NCBI RefSeq assembly: GCF_900188005.1
Contig: NZ_FZNR01000001.1
Coordinates: 868,001-932,000 of the forward strand
Origin: Actinoplanes regularis
GTDB lineage: Bacteria; Actinomycetota; Actinomycetes; Mycobacteriales; Micromonosporaceae
Direction of reading: 5' to 3'
DNA length: 64,000 bases
The notes below the pieces were generated by a model that had not been told where the DNA came from, searched no databases, and worked only from the letters and a program-made list of their open reading frames with translations. Within the stretch, counting starts at the first letter, position 1, and every line of letters begins with the position of its first letter. Made by a program: the position numbers and the translations under genes. Positions 55,101 to 62,459 of the stretch are shown here, piece after piece.

Positions 55101-56404
55101 GCTCCTGCTCCCGGGGTCACTTCGACGACGGCACGGCGCTCCGGCCGCAGGGTGGCCGCGGCGGCGACGATCTGCTCCGCGGTGACTTCGTTGATCAGCC
55201 GGGGCAGCTCGTTGAGCAGCCCCGGGCGGCCGCGCTGCAGCTCCAGCACGGCCATCGGCAGCGCTCGGCCGAGCACCTCGTCGGTGCTCTGCAACAGGCG
55301 GGCGGCCATCCGCGTCTGGGTGCGCTCCAGCTCGCCGGGCTTGAGACCGTCCGCGGCCAGGCGGTCCAGCTCCTCGTCGATGGTGCGCAGCACCTTGCCG
55401 GCGTCGCCCTCCGGCGGCATGTGGGCCTGGAGCAGCAGCGCGGTCGGGTTGCGCACCTGGTACTCGTCACCCATGAAGCCGAGGTAGCCACCGATGTTGG
55501 TGACCGAGCGGTCCCGCTGGACCAGGCGCTCGACCAGGCGGGACGCGTCGCCGTCGGTGAGCACCTCGGCGAGGACCGAGAACGGCAGGTATGCGTCGAA
55601 GGCCGCGATCGGGTCGGGCACGCGGTAACCCGCGGCGACGGCGGGCAGCGGAGCGATGTGATCCGTGTACGACTCCCGGCGCTCGCCGTCCAGGTCCGGC
55701 TCGTCGAAAGCGGGCAGCACCGGGGCGGGCCGGGACGGCACGTCGCCGAAGTGCTTCTCGATCAGCGCGGTCGCCTCGGCCACGTCGAAGTCGCCGGCGA
55801 CCGACAGGACCGCGTTGCCACAGGCGTAGTAGCGGTCGAAGAAGCCCTGCGCGTCCTCGACGGTGGCACTCTCCAGGTCCTCGAACGAGCCGTAGCCGTC
55901 GTGGGCGTTGGGGAAGGTCTTGAACATCACCGGGGGCAGCTTCAACCAGGGAAAGCCGCCGTACGGCCGGTTCAGGACGTTGACCCGGATCTCCTCCTTG
56001 ACCACGTCGACCTGGTTGCGCAGGTTCTCCTCGGTGAGCCGGGGGCCGCGCATCCGGTCGGCCTCGAGGAAGAGCGCGCGCTCCAGCGCACCGGCGGGCA
56101 GCACCTCGAAGTAGTCGGTGTAGTCCAGGTGGGTCGAGCCGTTGAAGCTGCCGCCGGCGCCCTGCACGTGCCGGAAGTGGGCGAGCTTCTCCAGGTTCTC
56201 CGAGCCCTGGAACATCAGGTGCTCGAAGAGGTGGGCGAAGCCCGTCCGCCCCTCCGGCTCGCTGCGGATGCCCACGTCGTAGACGACGGCGACGCCGACG
56301 ACCGGGGCGCTGCGGTCCGGTGAGAGGACCACGCGCAGACCGTTGGCGAGGGTGAACCGTTCGACCGGATATTTCGTCGCGGGGATCTGGATTCTGGACG
56401 CCAC
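55097..56404 (-). CDS. M16-family metallopeptidase, catalytic subunit
   Basis: A 435-residue zinc peptidase. The inverted zinc motif is HLFEH at 58-62 (H58, E61, H62) with the downstream glutamate in VVKEEIRVN, and NGLRVVLSPDRSAPVVGVAV opens the domain. It pairs with the non-catalytic subunit encoded next. Such heterodimers degrade peptides or process small precursors, but no precursor gene is nearby. The start is the GTG at 56404. It is head of a unit M16-M16-nudC. Confidence 0.92.
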   Translation of the reverse strand: MASRIQIPATKYPVERFTLANGLRVVLSPDRSAPVVGVAVVYDVGIRSEPEGRTGFAHLFEHLMFQGSENLEKLAHFRHVQGAGGSFNGSTHLDYTDYFEVLPAGALERALFLEADRMRGPRLTEENLRNQVDVVKEEIRVNVLNRPYGGFPWLKLPPVMFKTFPNAHDGYGSFEDLESATVEDAQGFFDRYYACGNAVLSVAGDFDVAEATALIEKHFGDVPSRPAPVLPAFDEPDLDGERRESYTDHIAPLPAVAAGYRVPDPIAAFDAYLPFSVLAEVLTDGDASRLVERLVQRDRSVTNIGGYLGFMGDEYQVRNPTALLLQAHMPPEGDAGKVLRTIDEELDRLAADGLKPGELERTQTRMAARLLQSTDEVLGRALPMAVLELQRGRPGLLNELPRLINEVTAEQIVAAAATLRPERRAVVEVTPGAGA

Positions 56405-56582
56405 CAGGTGACATTAGCGCGCTCCGTGACGACCTGTGTGACTACGTGTGGCGGCGGCCCGCGGCGGGCTTCCCGGTCCCGTCATGCGGTCGGGTGCTTG
56501 ACGCACTAAACCCACCTGATCCAGTATTCCCATCCAACAGATAGATTAAGCGCAGATTGATCCACCGGGAGGAGGCACCGCC

Positions 56583-56996
56583 GTGTACGTATCGGCCCGC
56601 ACTGACTACGCCGTCCGTGCCATGCTCGCCGTCACCGCGGCGCACCCGCGTCTGGTCAAGGCCGCCGGTCTGGCGGCCGCGCAGGACATCCCGTTGAGCT
56701 TCCTGCAGGGCATCCTGCTGGATCTGCGCCGCGCCGGGCTGCTGCACAGCCACCGCGGCGTGGACGGTGGATACGCCCTGGCCCGCGCCGCCGAGGAGAT
56801 CACCGTCGGCGACGTCGTACGCGCCGTCGGCGGGGCCCTCACCACGGTCCGCGGGCTGCCGACCGCGACCGCGACCTATCACGGCGCGGCGACCGCGCTG
56901 CACGACGTATGGATCGCTGTCGAGGCCGCCATCGAGGGCGTCGTCGACCACCGAAACCTGGCCGAACTCTCCATTGGCTCGATAAAGAAGAACTAG
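56583..56996 (+). CDS. Rrf2-family transcriptional regulator without Fe-S cysteines
   Basis: A 137-residue winged-helix Rrf2 protein: SARTDYAVRAMLAVTAAHP, LSFLQGILLDLRRAGLLHS and the RGVDGGYALAR wing. The three cysteines that bind an Fe-S cluster in IscR or NsrR are all missing, so it may sense a small ligand, as CymR (via CysK) does. A strong GGGAGGAGG precedes the GTG at 56583. It stands just before an SsuABC-type transporter and is presumably its regulator. A role in sulfonate or sulfur control is inferred. Confidence 0.88.
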   Translation: MYVSARTDYAVRAMLAVTAAHPRLVKAAGLAAAQDIPLSFLQGILLDLRRAGLLHSHRGVDGGYALARAAEEITVGDVVRAVGGALTTVRGLPTATATYHGAATALHDVWIAVEAAIEGVVDHRNLAELSIGSIKKN

Positions 56997-57007
56997 GAGT
57001 CGAAAGC

Positions 57008-58087
57008 ATGAGCTCCCTCCCCCTCCGTGCACTCGCCCTCGCCACGGCCGCGGTCGTGGCCACCACCGCGCTGTCCGCGTGCGGATCCGACGACGACGCG
57101 AAGGCCGGCACCACCGCCGGCACCGCCGCTGAGGCGAAGACCATCAATCTGGGCTACTTCCCGAACATCACCCACGCTCCAGCCCTGGTCGGCGTGAACA
57201 AGGGCCTGTTCGCGACGGCCCTGGGCGGCGGCACCGAGCTCAAGACGCAGACCTTCAACGCCGGCCCGGCCGCGATCGAGGCGCTGCTCTCCGGCGCGAT
57301 CGACGCCACCTACATCGGCCCGAACCCGGCGATCAACGGCTGGGTCAAGTCCAAGGGCGCCGCCCTGAAGATCATTGCGGGCAGCACCTCCGGCGGCGCC
57401 GGACTGGTCGTCAGGGACGGCATCAACAGCCCCGCCGACCTCAAGGGCAAGAAGCTCGCCACCCCCCAGCTGGGCAACACCCAGGACGTCGCGCTGCGCG
57501 CCTGGCTGAAGCAGAACGGCCTGAACGCCGACAAGAACGGTGGCGGTGACGTCTCGATCCTGCCGCAGGACAACGCGACCGCGGTGCAGGCGTTCGCCCA
57601 GGGCGCCATCGACGGCGCCTGGGTGCCGGAGCCGAACCTGAGCAAGATGCTGCTGGAGTCGAAGGGCAAGCTGCTGGTCGACGAGAAGACCCTGTGGCCG
57701 AACGAGCAGTTCGTCACCACCCACCTGATCGTCAGCCAGAAGTTCCTCAAGGAGTACCCGGGCACCGTCAAGAAGCTGCTCCAGGGGCACAACGCGGCGA
57801 TCAAGTACATCAACGACAACAACGCCGACGCGCAGAAGGCCGCGAACGCGCAGATCGCGGCGCTGACCGGCAAGGCCCTCAAGGACGAGATCCTGGCCGC
57901 CGCGTTCAAGAACCTCAAGTTCACCAACGACCCGATCGCGTCGTCGCTGTACACCAGCGCGCAGCACGCGGAGGAGGTCGGCCTGCTGGACAAGGTCGAT
58001 CTGAAGGGCATCTACGACCTCGGCCCGCTGAACGAGCTGCTGCAGGCCGACGGGCTGCCCGCGGTCAGCGACGCCGCGGCATCCTGA
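57008..58087 (+). CDS. Lipoprotein substrate-binding protein of an SsuA/NrtA/TauA-type ABC transporter
   Basis: A 359-residue lipoprotein. The signal peptide ends in LSAC with the lipid cysteine C25, followed by an acidic linker. NLGYFPNITHAPALVGVNKG begins the periplasmic-type binding domain of the aliphatic-sulfonate/nitrate/taurine family. It would capture the substrate outside the cell and hand it to the permease. AGGAG at 8-nt spacing before the ATG at 57008. It follows the Rrf2 gene by 11 nt; the four genes 56583-59838 are one operon. Confidence 0.9.
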   Translation: MSSLPLRALALATAAVVATTALSACGSDDDAKAGTTAGTAAEAKTINLGYFPNITHAPALVGVNKGLFATALGGGTELKTQTFNAGPAAIEALLSGAIDATYIGPNPAINGWVKSKGAALKIIAGSTSGGAGLVVRDGINSPADLKGKKLATPQLGNTQDVALRAWLKQNGLNADKNGGGDVSILPQDNATAVQAFAQGAIDGAWVPEPNLSKMLLESKGKLLVDEKTLWPNEQFVTTHLIVSQKFLKEYPGTVKKLLQGHNAAIKYINDNNADAQKAANAQIAALTGKALKDEILAAAFKNLKFTNDPIASSLYTSAQHAEEVGLLDKVDLKGIYDLGPLNELLQADGLPAVSDAAAS

Positions 58088-58112
58088 CGAACTGAAGGAG
58101 GGCGAGTAGAGC

Positions 58113-58889
58113 ATGTCTATTCTCGAGACCACCAGCGTTCGTACCGAATCGGTCGTCCGCATCGAGAACGTCTCCAAGACGTACGGTTCAGGGGGCAATG
58201 CCCTGCTCGCCCTCGATCGTGTGTCCCTGGACGTCCAGCAGGGTGAGTTCGTCTGCCTGCTGGGCGCCTCCGGCTGCGGCAAGAGCACGCTGCTCTCACT
58301 GGTCGCCGGGCTCGACGGGATCAGCAGCGGCACCCTGGACACCGGCGGCCGCAAGGTCGCGCTGATGTTCCAGGAGGCCGCCCTCTTCCCCTGGCTCTCG
58401 GTGATCGGCAACGTCGAGCTGCCGTTGCGGCTACAGGGCGTGGGCAAGGCCGAACGGCGCAAGCGCGCGCTGGAACTGCTGGAAGTCGTCCGGCTGAGCG
58501 GCTTCGCCGACAAGCGGCCGCACGAGCTCTCCGGCGGCATGCGGCAGCGCGTCGCGCTGGCCCGGGCCCTCGCCCAGAACGCCGACGTGCTGCTGATGGA
58601 CGAGCCGTTCGGTGCGCTGGACGCGATGACCCGCGACATCCTGCACGACGAGCTCGAGCGGATCTGGCGTGAGCAGAACCTGACCGTGCTCTTCGTGACC
58701 CACAACGTACGGGAGGCAGTCCGCCTGGGCGACCGGGTCATCCTGCTGAGCAGCCGGCCGGGCCGGGTGATCGAGGACTTCCCGATCAAGCACCCGCGCC
58801 CGCGGCGCATCGACTCCCCCGAGGTCTCCGGCCAGGCCGGCGAGATCACCGATCGACTCCGCGCGGAGGTCGCCCGCCATGCCAACTGA
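58113..58889 (+). CDS. ABC transporter ATPase, SsuB/TauB/NrtD type
   Basis: A 258-residue ATPase. Walker A is GASGCGKS at 51-58, the signature LSGGMRQRVALARA near 138, Walker B LLMDEPFGALD and the switch histidine in VTHNVREAV. It energises uptake of sulfonate- or nitrate-like solutes with the permease next to it. AAGGAGGG precedes the ATG at 58113; its end overlaps the permease start by 11 nt. Confidence 0.93.
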   Translation: MSILETTSVRTESVVRIENVSKTYGSGGNALLALDRVSLDVQQGEFVCLLGASGCGKSTLLSLVAGLDGISSGTLDTGGRKVALMFQEAALFPWLSVIGNVELPLRLQGVGKAERRKRALELLEVVRLSGFADKRPHELSGGMRQRVALARALAQNADVLLMDEPFGALDAMTRDILHDELERIWREQNLTVLFVTHNVREAVRLGDRVILLSSRPGRVIEDFPIKHPRPRRIDSPEVSGQAGEITDRLRAEVARHAN

Positions 58890-59838
58890 ACCCCCCGCAC
58901 CGACGAAGTACGCCGGAGCCCGTGCCGGGCTGGAGGGCCTCCTCGCGGCCGAGACGACCGGCCTCGGCCCGGAGCCCCAGAAGATCAAGACGTTGACGGC
59001 CGACGAGGTCAGCGGGCTGGACGCGCTGGAACTCGCCCCGAAGCGGGAGAAGGGCCGGCTCGGCCTGCGCCTCTGGAACAGCGCGTGGCCGAAGCTGCTG
59101 GCGATCGCCATCGTGGTCCTGGCGTGGGAACTGGTCTACCTGGCCGAGTGGAAGCCGGCGTACGTCTTCCCCTCCCCCACCGACGTCTTCGCGACGCTCA
59201 AGGACCTGGTCACCACCGTGGACTTCTGGGACGGCGTACGGCTGACCATGACCCGGGCGATCACCGGTTTCGCGCTGGCGGTGGCGATCGGCACGGTCGT
59301 CGGCGCGGCGGTCTCCCGGTTCGCACCGCTGCGGGCCGCTATCGGATCGCTGATCACCGGCCTGCAGACGATGCCGTCGATCATGTGGTTCCCCCTCGCC
59401 ATCCTGCTGTTCCAGCTCGGCGAGCAGGCGATCATGTTCGTGGTCGTCATCGGCGCCGCGCCGTCCGTGGCGAACGGCCTGATCAGCGGCATCGACTACG
59501 TGCCCCGGACCTGGTTGCGGGTGGGTCAGGTGATGGGCATGAAGGGCTTCTCCCGGTACCGGCACCTGATCCTGCCGGCGTCGCTGCCGTCCTTCGTCTC
59601 CGGCCTCAAGCAGGGCTGGGCGTTCTCCTGGCGCAGCCTGATGGCCGGTGAGCTGCTGGTCATCGTGCCCGGCACAATCTCGGTCGGGGTACGGATGCAG
59701 AACGCCCGGGACCTGTCGGACACCCCACTGGTGATCAGCTACATCCTGGTGGTGCTGGTCATCGGCATCCTGATCGACCAGCTCTTCAACGCCGCCGACA
59801 ACGCCCTGCGCAAGCGCTGGGGCCTGACCGGGAGCTAG
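58879..59838 (+). CDS. ABC transporter permease, SsuC/TauC type
   Basis: A 319-residue permease with about six transmembrane helices and the cytoplasmic EAA-like loop GVGQVMGMKGFSRYRHL (in GLRVGQVMGMKG). The N-terminal 70 residues are a soluble, charged extension (LAAETTGLGPEPQKIKT) not usual in SsuC. The neighbouring ATPase and binding protein make it part of a sulfonate/taurine/nitrate-type importer; the exact substrate is unknown. Its stop overlaps, tail to tail, the stop of the next gene. Confidence 0.92.
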   Translation: MPTEPPAPTKYAGARAGLEGLLAAETTGLGPEPQKIKTLTADEVSGLDALELAPKREKGRLGLRLWNSAWPKLLAIAIVVLAWELVYLAEWKPAYVFPSPTDVFATLKDLVTTVDFWDGVRLTMTRAITGFALAVAIGTVVGAAVSRFAPLRAAIGSLITGLQTMPSIMWFPLAILLFQLGEQAIMFVVVIGAAPSVANGLISGIDYVPRTWLRVGQVMGMKGFSRYRHLILPASLPSFVSGLKQGWAFSWRSLMAGELLVIVPGTISVGVRMQNARDLSDTPLVISYILVVLVIGILIDQLFNAADNALRKRWGLTGS

Positions 59839-60719
59839 AGCGCCCGGACCGATTTCAAGACGTCCTCGATCACGTAGTCGAACTGCCGGTGCGTGCCCGG
59901 GATGGACACGTAGAGGACAGCCGCCGCCGGCCTGCCGACGTCGATGACCGCCACCGCGGACAACTCCGAGGTGGCGGTCAGTCCGTCGGCGGTGAAGCGC
60001 AGCCGGAACTCGCTCACGTAGGCGGGCCGCCCGCCGAGCGTGGTGACCCCGTCACGGATCGGCTCCAGCGTGTTCGGCTGGGGGTAGTAGTTGGCGCGGA
60101 CGTCCGCCGTGATCTGCCGGCCGACGCACTCCAGGTCCAGCGAGACCGCGTCGTTGTCGGCCGCCGGGACCGCCGCGGAGAGGATCGAGGCGTGGTACTC
60201 CCCGCCGCTGTAGGTCTCGGTGACGAAGTGCTGCCCGACCCGGTAGGGCACCCGCAGCGTGCCGGCCCGCCACACCTCGTTCCAGGTGATCCAGGGCGCT
60301 CCGTACCTCCGGTAGGAGATGCCGACCTCCTCGTCGACCGTCCGGGCGCCGGTATCGGCCGGCGGGGACGCGGGCGCCGAGGTGGCCGGACCGCTCGGGG
60401 ACGCACTCGGCGCCGGGCAGGCCTGCGCCAGCGGCGGGCGGACGTCGGTCGGCCCGGACGCCCGATCCCCGAACGGGTTGTCCTCACTGCCGAAGAGCAG
60501 TACCAGCAGCACGATCAGACCGCCCGCCAGGATCACCCCGGCGACCCCACCGAAGATCATCAGCTGCTGGCGGTGCCGCCGCGCGGGATCGATCCGCTTC
60601 GGTGCCGCCGGCGCGACCGGCGGTGTCCGAGCCGGCGCCGGGACACTGGTCACCGCGCCAGAGGACCACGCGCCGCCCGGCCGGGACCAGACGGGCTCCT
60701 GGGGGTGCGGCTCGGACAT
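59835..60719 (-). CDS. Single-span membrane protein with proline-rich cytosolic tail, unknown function
   Basis: A 294-residue protein. A proline-rich, likely cytosolic N-terminus (about 1-50, with PVAPAAPKR) is followed by a basic stretch (RRHRQQ), one transmembrane helix (GGVAGVILAGGLIVLLVLLF, about 55-75) and an extracytoplasmic domain with an Ala/Ser/Pro linker and a mixed beta-rich fold (GISYRRYGAPWITW, YVSIPGTHRQFDYVIEDVL). No enzyme motif is seen. The ATG at 60719 is chosen; a longer reading to 60875 lacks support. The cytosolic tail resembles those of other Micromonosporaceae membrane proteins of unknown function. Confidence 0.75.
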   Translation of the reverse strand: MSEPHPQEPVWSRPGGAWSSGAVTSVPAPARTPPVAPAAPKRIDPARRHRQQLMIFGGVAGVILAGGLIVLLVLLFGSEDNPFGDRASGPTDVRPPLAQACPAPSASPSGPATSAPASPPADTGARTVDEEVGISYRRYGAPWITWNEVWRAGTLRVPYRVGQHFVTETYSGGEYHASILSAAVPAADNDAVSLDLECVGRQITADVRANYYPQPNTLEPIRDGVTTLGGRPAYVSEFRLRFTADGLTATSELSAVAVIDVGRPAAAVLYVSIPGTHRQFDYVIEDVLKSVRAL

Positions 60720-60820
60720 GCCCACCAGTGAACACCACAAGGCCGGAAACCACCGAAACGCACCTGTGGAAAGTCCGCCCGGTCCAGTCGTTTCCCAGAA
60801 ATGTCCGCTACCGTGCTGCC

Positions 60821-61537
60821 ATGGAACTGGTGTATCCCCCGGTCGTCGCCTTGGCCAAGACGATGTTCCGCGCACTCGACCTCAAGATCGAGGTCGAGGG
60901 CCACGAACACATCCCGACCACGGGCGGGGCGGTGCTGGCCAGCAACCATTCGAGCTACCTCGACTTCATCTTCTGCGGCCTCGGCGCCCAGCCGTCCAAG
61001 CGGCTGGTTCGCTTCATGGCCAAGAAGGCGGTCTTCGACCACAAGATCAGTGGCCCGCTGATGCGTGGCATGCGGCATATCCCGGTCGATCGCAGGGCCG
61101 GGATCGGGGCGTTCCACGAGGCCACCACCGCGCTGGAGCGCGGCGAGGTGGTCGGCGTCTTCCCGGAGGCGACGATCAGCGAGTCGTTCACCGTCAAGGG
61201 GCTCAAGACGGGCGCCGCGCGGATGGCGCAGGAGGCCCGGGTGCCGCTGATCCCGATGGCGGTCTGGGGCCCCCACCGGCTGTGGACCAAGGGCCGGAAG
61301 AAGGAGCTCACCAAGCGCCACGTGCCGGTTCTCATCAAGATCGGCGAGGCGATCCATCTGCCCGAGGGCGCGAGCCCCGAGGCGATCACGGTGACCCTCA
61401 AGCAGCGGCTGAGCTCCCTGCTCGACGCGGTCCAGCGGGCGTACCCGGAGAAGCCGGCCAACGACGACGACCGGTGGTGGCTTCCGGCGCATCTCGGCGG
61501 GACCGCGCCGCTGCCGCAACCCGCGGCTGCGGTCTGA
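60821..61537 (+). CDS. 1-acyl-sn-glycerol-3-phosphate acyltransferase (PlsC family)
   Basis: A 238-residue acyltransferase. The catalytic NHSSYLD (H-x4-D) is at about residues 46-52 and the phosphate-binding FPEATIS at about 115. VPLIPMAVWG and the basic KKELTKRH follow as in PlsC proteins. It makes phosphatidic acid from lysophosphatidate, or acts on related acceptors. No transmembrane helix is obvious beyond an amphipathic start (YPPVVALAKTMFRALDL), so it is peripheral. The ATG at 60821 has no strong ribosome-binding site. A perfect terminator follows 12 nt after the stop. Confidence 0.9.
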   Translation: MELVYPPVVALAKTMFRALDLKIEVEGHEHIPTTGGAVLASNHSSYLDFIFCGLGAQPSKRLVRFMAKKAVFDHKISGPLMRGMRHIPVDRRAGIGAFHEATTALERGEVVGVFPEATISESFTVKGLKTGAARMAQEARVPLIPMAVWGPHRLWTKGRKKELTKRHVPVLIKIGEAIHLPEGASPEAITVTLKQRLSSLLDAVQRAYPEKPANDDDRWWLPAHLGGTAPLPQPAAAV

Positions 61538-61549
61538 CCGAAATCGATC

Positions 61550-61583
61550 AAAGCGGCTCCGGGCGTGTGCCCGGAGCCGCTTT
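61550..61583 (+). terminator. Terminator after the PlsC-type gene
   Basis: Perfect 15-bp stem (61550-61564 with 61569-61583) with a GTGT loop and a T-rich end, directly downstream of the PlsC-type stop codon. Confidence 0.85.
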
Positions 61584-61712
61584 CGTCTTCCCAGCCGGTA
61601 CCGGGTCTGCCGCTCGAAGCGGTCTCGACTCCGGTGCGGGTACCCGCCGACACGGCCACAGCCCGGGGCGGGTCGCCCGCCCGAACGGTCTCGGTCCCCG
61701 CGGTCCAGCTCC

Positions 61713-61803
61713 CGCCGAAACGGCCTCGGCAGCGCTGTGGGTGACGCCGAAACGGCCCGGCAGCGGTGTGGCGGCGCTGAAACGGCCTCGGCGCCGCGCC
61801 CAG
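61713..61803. repeat. Short minisatellite-like repeat, three units of about 30-32 bp
   Basis: Units begin near 61713, 61745 and 61775 with CGCCGAAACGGCC-like openings; weaker copies seem to extend upstream to about 61679. The stretch lies between the PlsC terminator and the cold-shock gene. Nothing else is seen in 61584-61712. Confidence 0.6.
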
Positions 61804-61875
61804 CCGGGCACGGCGCCGAGTTCGCACGATGTCAGTGGCTACGGATGGCAGCCCCTGAGCAACGCGGATCAGAAA

Positions 61876-62079
61876 TCAGACGGAGCGGATGTTGGCGGCC
61901 TGCGGGCCCTTCTGGCCCTGGGTCACCTCGAACTCGACCCGCTGGTTCTCCTCCAGGCTGCGGTAGCCCGACATCTGGATCGCGGAGAAGTGGGCGAAGA
62001 CGTCGGCGCCGCCGTCGTCGGGGGTGATGAACCCGAAGCCCTTGTCCGCGTTGAACCACTTCACAACGCCGGTAACCAT
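61876..62079 (-). CDS. cspA: Cold-shock domain protein
   Basis: A 67-residue cold-shock protein, the single OB-fold RNA chaperone. RNP1-like [11 protein letters not shown] and RNP2-like DVFAHFSAI motifs are present, and VKWFNADKG opens the domain as in CspA/CspB. It binds single-stranded RNA and DNA and keeps messages unfolded. GAGGAG lies 6 nt before the ATG at 62079. The upstream gap is long, as expected for the structured leaders of csp genes. Confidence 0.96.
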   Translation of the reverse strand: MVTGVVKWFNADKGFGFITPDDGGADVFAHFSAIQMSGYRSLEENQRVEFEVTQGQKGPQAANIRSV

Positions 62080-62459
62080 GATCGTCTCCTCGACGGTCGA
62101 TCGCTCCCGCCCATTATGGACGTGAACGAGGTAATAAGACCCGCATTCTGCGGGACTCGTGTCGCCGTACTGATCGCCCGTACCGGAGAAACCCGGGTTA
62201 CGACAAAGAGCGCCTGGGGCAGACTTCCCCACAGGCGCTCCTGAGTACTTGGGAACCAAACTGACAACGCATCGAGAGTAGCACGGCGCGAGGCCGACAA
62301 GTGCTCGGCCTGCGAATGGCACGGCAGCTCAAGACGGTCCAACCGGGCTGGAACCGGGCGGATCGGCGACCGGTCCGACCCGGCCCCACCGCCCACGCGG
62401 GGACCCCCGGCGAGCCCGCCGGAAAGCGTCCGTGGCGGCACTTCTCTGACCGACATAGG
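62080..62459. other. Intergenic region upstream of cspA, likely with its promoter and long leader
   Basis: No gene is supported here. The stretch contains the expected long leader of the cold-shock gene, some GC-rich sequence toward the AdnB-like gene and a run of CCCCACAGGCG-like pieces, but no repeat or hairpin that I can assign. Confidence 0.4.
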
